DNA of 64,000 bases from an uncultured Paraburkholderia sp. Its GTDB lineage: Bacteria > Pseudomonadota > Gammaproteobacteria > Burkholderiales > Burkholderiaceae. The notes under the pieces were generated by a model. That model was given only the letters and a program-made list of their open reading frames with translations. It was not told the origin of the DNA and searched no databases. Location: positions 154,324-218,323 of the forward strand of contig CALNWN010000010.1 of the NCBI GenBank assembly GCA_940746715.1, in the 5' to 3' direction. Shown piece after piece: positions 52,529 to 61,229 of the stretch; position 1 is the stretch's first letter, and each line of letters opens with the position of its first letter. A program made the translations under genes and the position numbers.

Positions 52529-53780
52529 TTACCGCGACAGATCGAACCCGAGTTGAGCGCGCCCGAGCGGCGTCAAATCGCTTTCCTGCGCGCGACCGGT
52601 GAAGTCGGTCTCGAAGTGATCGGCGGGAAAGTCAGGCGGGCTTTCGCCGCGCAAAAAGGTCGGCAACTGACGCTTCAGATACGCCTCGTTTTTCGGGCAC
52701 CATGGCGCGGACGCAATGTACATCACGTTGCTGTAGCCGCTGCCGCGGTGCGCGTCCTCCACCGAGTGCACGACGTCGCTGTGCCAGAACACCGCGTCGC
52801 CCGGCTGCATAGGCGGGATCGGCGTGACCGCTTCCAGCAACAGGCCGTGCCACTCGGGCTTGATCGACAGAGCGCGCGCGGGCTGGGCGCCGAACAATTC
52901 GTCCTCGGGCACGTCGTCCTGCAGCGCGCGCAGAATCACGTACGCCATGACGTTTGCGATCGGAATCAATTGCAATGTGCCGTCGCCGGGGCCTTGCGGC
53001 GTTAGCGCGGTCCAGCCCTGAAAAGTGCGGAACATCGAGCACACGGCCGGCGACGGAATTTCCTGCACGTCGGGACGATACGCGGCGTCGAAGGGATCAT
53101 ACGCACGCCAGTTGCCCGCCAGCACATGCCGGTACACGTTCTGAAAATTCGGATCGAGCTAGCGCTCGACCGAGCCGCCATCCACATGCGGCGACAAACC
53201 GAGCGACGCAAAACCCGGCGGCCGTCGACGAATCCGGTCCGCGTACCCGGGCACGCGCTCGGGATCGAAGTGCCGCCGGCCCTCGCTCTCCGACGTCCAG
53301 AGGCGATTCAGGAACACGCGCGTGTTCGTCAGTTGCTCAGACTGGCGCGCGGCCGTCTGCGGTTTGGACCAGTAGATGCCGTAAATCTGCGGCTTGCTCG
53401 ACGACAGATTGCCGAAATACTTGTCTTCCCGCGCGGTGGACGAGCTTTGCGTCCAGGTCGTTGCGCTCGACGTAGCCGGTGATCTCGTCGTTCCAGTCGC
53501 TTGCTTGCTGACGGTCGAAAACGCCGCGCACAACGCACGCACCGCGCGTTTTGATGCCGGCGATCGTCGCCGGATCGACACAGCCCGCCGCGACGGACGC
53601 GTAGTCGAATACGGGAATCGCCTCCCGCCCCTGCGCACGGTCGCGGTGAATCGCGTCGATCTGCTGGCGAATCGCGCCCTCGACTTCGCCGAAAACCTGT
53701 TTGTAGTTCGGCAGCGCGGCTCGTAGCGCGCGCTTCGTGCTGCGAATCGCCTCGGGAACATTGTCGATGACGAGCGGCAT
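52529..53780 (-). pseudogene. DUF1479 (YbiU-like) oxygenase, frameshift and amber codon
   Basis: Protein of the DUF1479/YbiU family, related in fold to Fe(II)/2-oxoglutarate dioxygenases. ATG 53780 opens MPLVIDNVPEAIRSTKRALR; the first frame reads to NDLDAKLVHRAG. A lost base in a CG run (about 53430) shifts to EDKYFGNLSSSKPQIYGIYW and further to SPHVDGGSVER, with the metal-binding His-x-Asp in PHVD. TAG at 53159-53161 interrupts the same frame where relatives have Trp (VERWLDP-type), after which LDPNFQNVYRHVLAGNWRAY continues. The second metal His region is DAVFWHSDVVHSVEDAHRGS; end at 52529. It is divergent from an intact AraC gene. Confidence 0.85.
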
Positions 53781-53923
53781 GGTTTGTCTCCTTGAAATGG
53801 TCTGGTCGTGCTGTCCTTCTTATAGATTAAGGATGTTCGGTCATCGCGAAGCATGTTTTACGGCCAGATACCGATACAATTCAGACATTCGCCGCTTCCC
53901 TTCCGCGCGGCCGGCTGCCTACC

Positions 53924-55012
53924 GTGAAACCTCAATACGAACGCGTTACCATTCCCGACGGCTGCTCGATCCGCGTCTACCATCGGCAGCTCGCGCAGAT
54001 ACCGTTCGAGTGGCACCACCACCCCGAATACGAACTCACGCTGACGATGAACAGCCGCGGCCGCCGCTTTATCGGCGATCACATTGCGGACTACAGCGGC
54101 GACGATCTCGTGCTCGTGCCGCCGGACATGCCGCATACGTGGGCGTCGACCGAGCCGATCGACGCACGTTCGCCTCAGGTGGCAATCGTCGTGTGGTTCA
54201 GCGGCGACTGGGCAGGGCGTCTCGCGGATTGCTGCCCCGAATTCACGTCGCTGCGCACGCTGCTGCGGCGCGGTGCGCCGGGGCTGCGGTTTTCGAGTGA
54301 GGCCGCCGCGTTGATGCGCGAGCGCATGACTGCGTTGCTCGACCCCTCGCCGCGCGTGCGGCTTGGCGCGGTGCTCGACGTGCTGGCGCAACTCGCGCAA
54401 GCCGACGCGGAACCGTTGGCGTCGCCGGCTGCGCATCGAAGTGCAACGAAAGATCGCGGTGTGTCGGCGCCCAGTTCGGTGCGCTCTGCTGGTCTCAGCC
54501 ATGTCGCCGAGCCGACACAAGCCGAAGCCGCCCGGCGGCAAACCGTCGGCGCGGTCGCGGCGCTTGGCGGCAGTGCATCGGAGGCGGAGCGTCTGAACCG
54601 CGTCCTCGATCTGCTCGACCGGCGCTTTCACGAGCCGTTGCGCGTCGCCGAACTGTACGAGGTGGCCAACCTGTCTGAGCGCTCGTTGCACCGGTACTTC
54701 GTGCGGCATGTGGGCGAGAGCGTGGGGCGCTATCTGAGCCGGCTGCGGATCGGCTACGCGACGCGTCAACTGACGGACACAACGTGGCCCATCGCCCTGA
54801 TCGCCGCGAAAGCCGGCTTTCCGAACCTCGCCAATTTCAATCGACAGTTTCTGTCCGCGCGCGGCATGACGCCAAGCGCGTATCGACGCTTCTTCGAGAC
54901 GCATGGCCGCGCGCCGAAGGACACCGCCGCGACGCCGCACAATTTGCAGACGCGGCCGCCCTCGCTTGAAAAGTCGGCAAGGCGGCGGCCACGACGCGCG
55001 CCACCGGCGTGA
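53924..55012 (+). CDS. AraC-family transcriptional regulator
   Basis: 362 residues from GTG 53924 (MKPQYERVTIPDGCSIRVYH). N-terminal cupin sensor with EWHHHPEYELTLTMNSRGR and LVLVPPDMPHTWAST; a long variable linker (about 150-230); AraC DNA-binding domain at about 230-330: VLDLLDRRFHEPLRVAELYE, VANLSERSLHRYFVRHVGES, VGRYLSRLRIGYATRQL and IAAKAGFPNLANFNRQFLSA. A basic Ala/Pro-rich tail ends at 55012. Divergent from the DUF1479 gene with 143 bp between starts, so that gene is its likely (lost) target. No lesion. Confidence 0.88.
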   Translation: MKPQYERVTIPDGCSIRVYHRQLAQIPFEWHHHPEYELTLTMNSRGRRFIGDHIADYSGDDLVLVPPDMPHTWASTEPIDARSPQVAIVVWFSGDWAGRLADCCPEFTSLRTLLRRGAPGLRFSSEAAALMRERMTALLDPSPRVRLGAVLDVLAQLAQADAEPLASPAAHRSATKDRGVSAPSSVRSAGLSHVAEPTQAEAARRQTVGAVAALGGSASEAERLNRVLDLLDRRFHEPLRVAELYEVANLSERSLHRYFVRHVGESVGRYLSRLRIGYATRQLTDTTWPIALIAAKAGFPNLANFNRQFLSARGMTPSAYRRFFETHGRAPKDTAATPHNLQTRPPSLEKSARRRPRRAPPA

Positions 55013-55072
55013 GTGGCTTGCAGGACGAGCGGCTCGCGCGGCTCGCGCGGCGCGCACTGTGCGCCCAAAGAC

Positions 55073-55105
55073 AAACGCCCCAACGGTGTACCCGTTGGGG
55101 CGTTT
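55073..55105. terminator. Strong bidirectional terminator between araC-type gene and gltA
   Basis: AAACGCCCCAACGG (55073-55086) and CCGTTGGGGCGTTT (55092-55105) form a perfect 14-bp stem with a 5-base loop. On the minus strand the stem is followed by GTCTTTG, on the plus strand by CTGCTTC; the U-rich ends come largely from the stem itself. It lies between two convergent genes (stops at 55012 and 55179) and probably serves both. Confidence 0.85.
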
Positions 55106-55178
55106 CTGCTTCAAGCCTCGAGTCGCGACTCAGCCCGCAGCGAACACGCTGCTGCAGATGAGAGGAACTTCAGTCCGA

Positions 55179-56480
55179 TCAGCGTTGCGTGATCGGCTTG
55201 GCTTCACGCGGCGTGTCGCCGATGAACAGCTGACGCGGACGGTCAATCTTCTGTTCCGGATCCGCGATCATTTCGTTCCACTGTGCAATCCAGCCGACCG
55301 TACGCGCCATCGCGAAGATACACGTGAACATGGACGTCGGGATGCCCAGCGCGCGCTGCACGATGCCCGAGTAGAAGTCGACGTTCGGGTACAGCTTGCG
55401 CGACACGAAGTACTCGTCTTCCAGCGCGATTTTTTCCAGTGCCATGGCCAGCTTGAACAGCGGGTCGTCGTGCAGGCCGAGTTCGTTCAGCACTTCGTGG
55501 CAGGTTTCGCGCATGAGCTTCGCGCGCGGGTCGTAGTTCTTGTAGACGCGGTGACCGAAGCCCATCAGCTTCACGCCCGAGTTCTTGTCCTTCACCTGCT
55601 TGATGAACTCAGGAATGTTGTCGACCGAGCCGATTTCTTCCAGCATGTTCAGCGCGGCCTCGTTCGCGCCGCCGTGCGCCGGGCCCCACAGACACGCAAT
55701 ACCCGCTGCGATACACGCGAACGGATTCGCGCCCGACGAACCCGCGAGACGCACGGTCGAGGTCGACGCATTCTGCTCGTGATCGGCGTGCAGGATCAGG
55801 ATGCGGTCGAGCGCGCGCACCAGCACGTCGTTGACCTTGTAGTCTTCGCACGGGTTCGAGAACATCATGTGCATGAAGTTCGCGCTGTACGACAGGTTGT
55901 TGCGGGGATACGCAAACGGCTGGCCAATGCTGTACTTGTACGCCATGGCGACGAGCGTCGGCAGCTTGGCGATCATGCGGATAGCCGAGACTTCACGGTG
56001 ACGCGGATTGTTGATGTCCAGCGAGTCGTGATAGAACGCCGACAGCGCGCCGACTGCGGCGACCAGAATCGCCATCGGGTGCGCGTCGCGGCGGAAGCCG
56101 CGGAAGAAGAAGTGCATTTGCTCATGCACCATCGTGTGGTTCGTCACGGTCTTCACGAACTCGGCCTTCTGCTGCACGTTGGGCAGCTCGCCCTTGAGCA
56201 GCAGGTAGCAGGTTTCGAGGAAGTCGGCGTTTTCCGCGAGGTTGTCGATCGCGTAGCCGCGGTACAGCAATTCGCCCTTATCGCCGTCGATGTAGGTGAT
56301 TGCCGAATTGCACGCCGCCGTCGACATGAAGCCAGGGTCGTACGTGAACTTGCCAGTCTGGCCGTACAGTTTGCGGATGTCGATCACGTCCGGGCCGAGA
56401 GTGCCCTTGTAAATCGGCATTTCAACGCTCGGCGAATTGTCGCTGAACGATAGCGTGGCTTTAACATCTGACGGGGTCAT
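55179..56480 (-). CDS. gltA: Citrate synthase (type II)
   Basis: Condenses oxaloacetate and acetyl-CoA. 433 residues, the length of the hexameric NADH-regulated proteobacterial type. DIRKLYGQTGKFTYDPGFMS, then YRGYAIDNLAENADF, HADHEQNASTSTVRLAGSSG with the first catalytic His, CLWGPAHGGANEAALNMLEE, catalytic MGFGHRVYKNYDPRAKLMRE and the catalytic Asp in LYPNVDFYSGIVQRALGIPT. Last gene of the minus-strand sdhCDAB-sdhE-gltA block. No lesion. Confidence 0.97.
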   Translation of the reverse strand: MTPSDVKATLSFSDNSPSVEMPIYKGTLGPDVIDIRKLYGQTGKFTYDPGFMSTAACNSAITYIDGDKGELLYRGYAIDNLAENADFLETCYLLLKGELPNVQQKAEFVKTVTNHTMVHEQMHFFFRGFRRDAHPMAILVAAVGALSAFYHDSLDINNPRHREVSAIRMIAKLPTLVAMAYKYSIGQPFAYPRNNLSYSANFMHMMFSNPCEDYKVNDVLVRALDRILILHADHEQNASTSTVRLAGSSGANPFACIAAGIACLWGPAHGGANEAALNMLEEIGSVDNIPEFIKQVKDKNSGVKLMGFGHRVYKNYDPRAKLMRETCHEVLNELGLHDDPLFKLAMALEKIALEDEYFVSRKLYPNVDFYSGIVQRALGIPTSMFTCIFAMARTVGWIAQWNEMIADPEQKIDRPRQLFIGDTPREAKPITQR

Positions 56481-56552
56481 AGCACATCCTCAATCGAAGT
56501 ATGGAAACAGGGTTTCGATAATTGCACGCCTGGAACAACGCACTCGCGGCGC

Positions 56553-56819
56553 TCAAGCGTTGCGCAGCAGCTCCAGGACCCGGATCACGTCCGGGTCGGC
56601 AAGCTCGCCTTCAGGTTCCTTGCGCGCGAGAAGCAAGTCCATCAGGTCGTTATCGCTCAGCTCGAGCAGGCGCGTAAGTGCGCCCACATCGGCATCGCTG
56701 AGGTCATGCTCATATCGGCTGAAGAAACGTTCAAAGATCAGATCGTTTTCCAGCAGGCCTCGCCGAGCGCGCCAACGAAGGACGCGCGCGGCGAAGAGGG
56801 TCGGACTGATGCGAGGCAT
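56553..56819 (-). CDS. sdhE: SDH assembly factor (flavinylation), N-terminus disturbed
   Basis: SdhE promotes covalent flavinylation of SdhA. The conserved core is complete: LRWRARRGLLENDLIFERFF, then SRYEHDLSDADVGALTRLLE and LSDNDLMDLLLARKEPEGEL. The RGxxE motif (RRGLLE) is present. The start is odd: relatives begin MNDxSHQSDPLRRARLRW, which is found from ATG 56826 (MNDASHQSDPLRRAR), but an extra G/C at 56780-56781 puts that start out of frame with the core. Translation from ATG 56819 (MPRISPTLFAARVLRWRARR) would give an 88-residue protein with a scrambled first dozen residues and an intact core, so function may survive. Between sdhB and gltA, its usual position. Confidence 0.75.
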   Translation of the reverse strand: MPRISPTLFAARVLRWRARRGLLENDLIFERFFSRYEHDLSDADVGALTRLLELSDNDLMDLLLARKEPEGELADPDVIRVLELLRNA

Positions 56820-56843
56820 CGTTCATGTCAATACTGGCCGGGT

Positions 56844-56891
56844 CGCTTCGTGTCGTTCACTGCCGCTCAGGGCAGCGAACGACACGAAGCG
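56844..56891. repeat. Large near-perfect hairpin between sdhB and sdhE
   Basis: CGCTTCGTGTCGTTC (56844-56858) and GAACGACACGAAGCG (56877-56891) are exact reverse complements; inside, CTGCC (56860-56864) pairs with GGCAG (56871-56875) around a 6-base loop, with one A/C mismatch between the two stems. The result is a hairpin of about 20 pairs in a 78-bp gap, 13 bp after the sdhB stop and 17 bp before ATG 56826 of sdhE. No T-run follows, so attenuation, transcript stabilisation or a mobile palindromic repeat are possible roles. Confidence 0.8.
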
Positions 56892-56904
56892 TGGGTTATT
56901 CATT

Positions 56905-57609
56905 CTAGACAGTGCGGCGAACCATCAATTCCTTGATCTTGCCGATCGCCTTGGTCGGGTTCAGCCCCTTCGGGCAGACGTCGACGCAGTTCATGATCGT
57001 GTGGCAGCGGAACAGCCGGTACGGATCTTCCAGGTTATCGAGCCGCTCGCCCGTCGCCTGATCGCGGCTGTCCGCGATGAAGCGGTACGCCTGCAAGAGA
57101 CCCGCCGGGCCCACGAACTTGTCCGGATTCCACCAGAAGCTCGGGCACGACGTCGAGCAGCTCGCGCACAGAATGCACTCGTAGAGGCCGTCGAGCTCGT
57201 CGCGCTCTTCCGGCGACTGCAGACGCTCCTTCTCCGGCGGCGGCGTGTCGTTGATCAGATACGGTTTGATCGAGTGATACTGGTTGAAGAACTGCGTGAA
57301 GTCGCAGATCAGGTCGCGCACCACCGGCAGCCCCGGCAGTGGACGCAGCACGATCTTCTGCGGCAGGTCGTTCAGGTTCGTCAGGCACGCCAGACCGTTC
57401 TTGCCGTTGATGTTCATCGCGTCCGAGCCGCACACGCCCTCGCGGCACGAGCGGCGGAACGACAAGGTTTCATCCAGCGCCTTGAGCTTCACCAGCGCGT
57501 CGAGCAGCATGCGCTCGTGCGAGTCGATCTCGATCTCGTACGTCTGCATGCGCGGCGCTGCGTCCCGGTCCGGATCGTAGCGGTAGATTTCAAATGCACG
57601 CTTGGCCAT
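56905..57609 (-). CDS. sdhB: Succinate dehydrogenase iron-sulfur subunit
   Basis: Electron-transfer subunit with 2Fe-2S, 4Fe-4S and 3Fe-4S clusters. 234 residues. Clusters are ligated by RRSCREGVCGSDAMNINGKN with a downstream Cys (LACLTNL), CILCASCSTSCPSFWWNPDK, and CHTIMNCVDVCPKGLNPTKA. Starts MAKRAFEIYRYDPDRDAAPR. 22 bp after sdhA. No lesion. Confidence 0.98.
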   Translation of the reverse strand: MAKRAFEIYRYDPDRDAAPRMQTYEIEIDSHERMLLDALVKLKALDETLSFRRSCREGVCGSDAMNINGKNGLACLTNLNDLPQKIVLRPLPGLPVVRDLICDFTQFFNQYHSIKPYLINDTPPPEKERLQSPEERDELDGLYECILCASCSTSCPSFWWNPDKFVGPAGLLQAYRFIADSRDQATGERLDNLEDPYRLFRCHTIMNCVDVCPKGLNPTKAIGKIKELMVRRTV

Positions 57610-57631
57610 TTCATAATTCCTTGTCTGTGCC

Positions 57632-59407
57632 TTAGAAGGTCCGCGCCTTGGGCGGCACCGATTCGACCGTCAGCGGCTGCATGTGCACCGGCTTGTAGTC
57701 GAGGCGGTCGCCCTCGCTGAACCACAACGTATGGCGCAGCCAGTTCTCGTCGTCGCGATGCTCGAAGTCGTTCTGCGCATGCGCGCCGCGGCTTTCCTTG
57801 CGCGCTTCGGCCGAGACCATCGTCGCGCGCGCCACCTCGATCAGGTTCGCCACTTCCAGCGCCTCGACGCGCGCGGTGTTGAACACCTTCGACTTGTCCT
57901 TCAGGTGGATGTTGTCCACCCGCGCCGCCACTTCGCGGATCGCCTCGACACCCTGAGCGAGCAGCGCCGACGTGCGGAACACGCCCGCGTGCTTCTGCAT
58001 CGTGCCGCGGATGTTGTTGGCCACGCTCTGCGCGTATTCGCCCGAGGACGAGCTCTCCAGCTTCGCCAGACGCGAGAGCGCGAAGTCCGCGGCATCCGCC
58101 GGCAGCGGCTTGTGCTCCTTCAACTCCTTCACGTGCTTCACGATATGGTTGCCCGCCGCACGGCCGAACACCACGAGGTCGAGCAGCGAGTTCGTGCCCA
58201 GACGGTTCGCGCCGTGCACCGACACGCACGAGCATTCGCCCACCGCATAGAAGCCGTTGACGACTTCTTCGTGGCCCTTCGGCGTGCCCACCACCTGGCC
58301 GTTGATGTTCGTCGGAATGCCGCCCATCTGGTAATGGATGGTCGGCACGACCGGAATCGGCTCCTTGATGCAGTCCACGTTCGCGAACTTCAGCGCGATC
58401 TCGCGGATCGACGGCAGACGCTTCATGATCGTCTCGGCGCCGATGTGCGACAGGTCCAGCAACACGTGGTCCTTGTTCGGACCGACGCCGCGGCCTTCCT
58501 TGATTTCCTGGTCCATGGAGCGCGACACGAAGTCGCGCGGCGCGAGGTCTTTCAGCGTGGGCGCGTAGCGTTCCATGAAGCGCTCGCCATTCGAGTTACG
58601 CAGAATGCCGCCTTCGCCGCGCACGCCTTCGGTGATCAGCACGCCCGCGCCGGCCACGCCCGTCGGGTGGAACTGCCAGAACTCCATGTCCTGCAGCGCG
58701 ATGCCCGAGCGCGCCGCCATGCCGAGGCCGTCGCCGGTGTTGATGAACGCGTTGGTCGACGCCGCGAAGATGCGGCCCGCGCCGCCCGTGGCGAACAGCG
58801 TGGTCTTGCCTTCGAGAATGTAGACGTCGCCCGTTTCCATTTCGAGCGCGGTTACGCCGAGCATGTCGCCGTCGGCGTCGCGGATCAGATCCAGCGCCAT
58901 CCATTCGACGAAGAACTGCGTTTTTGCCGCGACGTTCTGCTGGTAGAGCGTGTGCAGCAGCGCGTGGCCGGTGCGGTCGGCGGCTGCGCAGGCGCGCTGC
59001 ACGGGCTTCTCGCCGTAATTGGCCGTGTGGCCGCCGAACGGGCGCTGGTAGATCGTGCCGTCCGCGTTGCGGTCGAACGGCATGCCGAAATGTTCGAGCT
59101 CGTAGACGGCGTTAGGCGCTTCGCGGCACATGAACTCGATCGCGTCCTGGTCGCCGAGCCAGTCGGAGCCCTTGATCGTGTCGTAGAAGTGATAGTGCCA
59201 GTTGTCCTCGCTCATGTTGCCAAGCGACGCGCCGATGCCGCCCTGAGCGGCGACCGTGTGCGAGCGCGTGGGAAACACCTTCGAGAGCACGCACACCGAC
59301 AGACCCGCGCGCGCCAGTTGCAGCGACGCGCGCATCCCCGAGCCGCCCGCGCCGACGATGACCACGTCGAACTTGCGACGCGGCAAGGCATTCTTGATTG
59401 CAGCCAT
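57632..59407 (-). CDS. sdhA: Succinate dehydrogenase flavoprotein subunit
   Basis: Oxidises succinate to fumarate; carries covalent FAD. 591 residues. FAD-binding FDVVIVGAGGSGMRASLQLA, flavinylated His50 in FPTRSHTVAAQGGIGA, catalytic-domain blocks VAGAGVLITEGVRGEGGILR and RDFVSRSMDQEIKEGRGVGP, GLYAVGE-type GFYAVGECSCVSVHGANRLG and the C-terminal helical domain. Ends KARTF. No lesion. Starts four bases after the sdhD stop. Confidence 0.98.
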   Translation of the reverse strand: MAAIKNALPRRKFDVVIVGAGGSGMRASLQLARAGLSVCVLSKVFPTRSHTVAAQGGIGASLGNMSEDNWHYHFYDTIKGSDWLGDQDAIEFMCREAPNAVYELEHFGMPFDRNADGTIYQRPFGGHTANYGEKPVQRACAAADRTGHALLHTLYQQNVAAKTQFFVEWMALDLIRDADGDMLGVTALEMETGDVYILEGKTTLFATGGAGRIFAASTNAFINTGDGLGMAARSGIALQDMEFWQFHPTGVAGAGVLITEGVRGEGGILRNSNGERFMERYAPTLKDLAPRDFVSRSMDQEIKEGRGVGPNKDHVLLDLSHIGAETIMKRLPSIREIALKFANVDCIKEPIPVVPTIHYQMGGIPTNINGQVVGTPKGHEEVVNGFYAVGECSCVSVHGANRLGTNSLLDLVVFGRAAGNHIVKHVKELKEHKPLPADAADFALSRLAKLESSSSGEYAQSVANNIRGTMQKHAGVFRTSALLAQGVEAIREVAARVDNIHLKDKSKVFNTARVEALEVANLIEVARATMVSAEARKESRGAHAQNDFEHRDDENWLRHTLWFSEGDRLDYKPVHMQPLTVESVPPKARTF

Positions 59408-59411
59408 TCTT

Positions 59412-59780
59412 TTACACTCTCCAGAGAATCTGCGCAGCGTAGCCCGCGCACGCGAGCAGCCAGACGATCGTCAGCGCCTGCAGCAGCAGGCGCGTGCCAA
59501 CGGGCTTCACATAGTCCATCCAGATGTCGCGGATGCCGACCCACGCGTGGTAGAAGAGCGAGAGCAGCGTGACGAAGGTGGCGAGCTTCATCCACTGGGT
59601 GGCGAAGATCGAGGCCCAGCCTTCGTAGGAGAAGTCGCGCGCGCCGAAGAACCACGCGAGCAGGATCACCGTGTAGAGGGCCATCACGCAGGCGGTGATG
59701 CGCTGCGCGAGCCAGTCGCGCAGACCGTAGTGCGCGCCCACCACCAGACGCTTCGAGCCGATTCGGTTATTGGCTGCCAT
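59412..59780 (-). CDS. sdhD: Succinate dehydrogenase membrane anchor
   Basis: Second membrane anchor; with SdhC binds haem b and ubiquinone. 122 residues with three transmembrane helices (DWLAQRITACVMALYTVILL, LATFVTLLSLFYHAWVGIRD and LQALTIVWLLACAGYAAQIL). The haem-ligand His is likely that in FYHAWVGIRDIWMDYVKP. Starts two bases after the sdhC stop. No lesion. Confidence 0.95.
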   Translation of the reverse strand: MAANNRIGSKRLVVGAHYGLRDWLAQRITACVMALYTVILLAWFFGARDFSYEGWASIFATQWMKLATFVTLLSLFYHAWVGIRDIWMDYVKPVGTRLLLQALTIVWLLACAGYAAQILWRV

Positions 59781-59782
59781 TG

Positions 59783-60199
59783 TCAGAAAGCTCCGAAGAA
59801 TTTGGCCGCGAAGGCGAGCGTCAGCAGCGACGAGACGACGAACACCACGATCGAGGTCTGCTTGCCTTTTTCTTTCGTGACCGCCTCATGGTTGGTGTCC
59901 ATCAGCAGGTGCCGCACGCCTGCGCAGAAATGGAACATGTAGGCCCACGCGAGCACCAGCACGATGAGCTTGACGACGATGTTGGAGAGAAAGCCCTTGA
60001 AGCCTTCGAAGCTCAGCTCCGAGGTCAGGCTCTTGTCGAAGAGGTAAAGCAGAAACGGCAGCGCCACGAACAGCAGGCCGCCGCTCACGCGATGCAGGAT
60101 CGACACGCGCCCTGCAAGAGGCAGCCGGTACGCCGTCAATATCTGCCCGATACCGATGTTCCGGAATTCCGGCCTCGGTTTTTTCACCGCTTCAGCCAT
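59783..60199 (-). CDS. sdhC: Succinate dehydrogenase cytochrome b556 subunit
   Basis: First membrane anchor of complex II. 138 residues. RPEFRNIGIGQILTAYRLPL, the SdhC signature region VSILHRVSGGLLFVALPFLL (His-Arg-xx-Gly), LVLAWAYMFHFCAGVRHLLM with a haem-ligand His, and VVFVVSSLLTLAFAAKFFGA as third helix. The ribosome-binding site AGGGGG precedes ATG 60199. First gene of sdhCDAB; its promoter must lie in 60200-60355, between it and the GntR gene. No lesion. Confidence 0.96.
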   Translation of the reverse strand: MAEAVKKPRPEFRNIGIGQILTAYRLPLAGRVSILHRVSGGLLFVALPFLLYLFDKSLTSELSFEGFKGFLSNIVVKLIVLVLAWAYMFHFCAGVRHLLMDTNHEAVTKEKGKQTSIVVFVVSSLLTLAFAAKFFGAF

Positions 60200-60355
60200 G
60201 CTAGACCCCCTGCTATGTAGTCACACCAATCCGCAATTTTAGGCCTTTTATTTTCGCGCTGCAGCGAAACCGCCGACAGGTCCCTTGCAGCACGCGTAAT
60301 AAAGGCACCGGCAAAAGGCGCGCGTGTGGGACGCCGCACCCTGAATCCAGCCGAT

Positions 60356-61156
60356 TCAGCTGAGATCGTTCTGATAGTAGTACCCGGTTGTGACATACCA
60401 ACCGCGCCGGACTTCCACCGGCCGGTCCCCGTAGGTGTACGACACGCGCTCGACCGACAGCAGCGGAAAGCCCGGCGGCACCCGCAGCAGATCGGCCACC
60501 GAGGGCTCCGCCGCGACCGCGCGGATCTTCTCCGTGGCGCGGATCATGCGGGTACCGAACTCGGTTTCGAACATCGCGTAAAGAGGACCCTTGTACTCCG
60601 ACAGCCGTTCCAGCGTGAGCCCGCGAAACACGGCGCCGGGCAGCCAGATTTCGTCGAGCACCGTGACTTCGCCGTCGAACTGCAGCAAACGCTTGATCAA
60701 CACGACCGGATCTGCCGGCTTCAGGTCGAGTTGCCGCGCGATATCCGCCGACGCGCGCAGGCGCCGGCATTCGAGCAGGCGGCTGACGTGCGGATGTTCG
60801 GCGCCGTCATCGGCGAGTAACCGCAAAAAGCGAAACTGCGCGCGATCTTCGTTGTGCGTCGCAACAAACGTGCCTTTGCCCTGGCGGCGAACGAGCAGAT
60901 TCTCGGCGGCGAGTTCGTCGATGGCTTTACGCACCGTGCCCTGGCTGACCTTGTATCTGGCCGCCAATTCGACTTCACTAGGAATGATCTCGCCGGGCTT
61001 CCATTCACCGCTTTCCAGACTCTGCGTTATCAGCCCCTTGATCTGCTGGTACAGCGGACTGAAAGTGGGCGAAGCAGCGGGGGCGGCCGCGGATACACCT
61101 TCGCCCGCAGCCGCCTGGCCGCCGGGATTCGTGGTGTTGGCCGGGTTCGAATTCAT
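60356..61156 (-). CDS. GntR-family regulator (HutC/UTRA type)
   Basis: 266 residues. After an Ala/Pro-rich N-terminal 30 residues comes the GntR winged helix (PLYQQIKGLITQSLESGEWK, PGEIIPSEVELAARYKVSQG, TVRKAIDELAAENLLVRRQG) and then a UTRA ligand-binding domain (DPVVLIKRLLQFDGEVTVLD, ERLSEYKGPLYAMFETEFG, PLLSVERVSYTYGDRPVEVR). Located between sdhC and mdh, it probably regulates the surrounding TCA genes; the ligand is unknown. It reads in the same direction as sdh and divergently from mdh, with the palindrome at 61214-61229 just upstream. No lesion. Confidence 0.88.
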   Translation of the reverse strand: MNSNPANTTNPGGQAAAGEGVSAAAPAASPTFSPLYQQIKGLITQSLESGEWKPGEIIPSEVELAARYKVSQGTVRKAIDELAAENLLVRRQGKGTFVATHNEDRAQFRFLRLLADDGAEHPHVSRLLECRRLRASADIARQLDLKPADPVVLIKRLLQFDGEVTVLDEIWLPGAVFRGLTLERLSEYKGPLYAMFETEFGTRMIRATEKIRAVAAEPSVADLLRVPPGFPLLSVERVSYTYGDRPVEVRRGWYVTTGYYYQNDLS

Positions 61157-61213
61157 CCGCGCATTTCATCATAAACGGTTGGGGCGCGTCCAGCATTTCT
61201 CCCGTAATAGATG

Positions 61214-61229
61214 TGTCTTATATAAGACA
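61214..61229. promoter_or_regulatory. Perfect 16-bp palindrome, probable operator of the GntR regulator
   Basis: TGTCTTATATAAGACA is perfectly self-complementary and lies 58 bp upstream of the GntR start and about 520 bp upstream of mdh. HutC-subfamily GntR proteins commonly bind AT-rich palindromes of this form and repress their own gene. A-T centre and G/C-flanked arms stand out in a GC-rich region. Confidence 0.65.

Noticed and set aside
57683..59572. 629-codon plus-strand open frame opposite sdhA
   Set aside because: Shadow of sdhA: rich in Arg, His, Val and Ala, no domain, and no ribosome-binding site.
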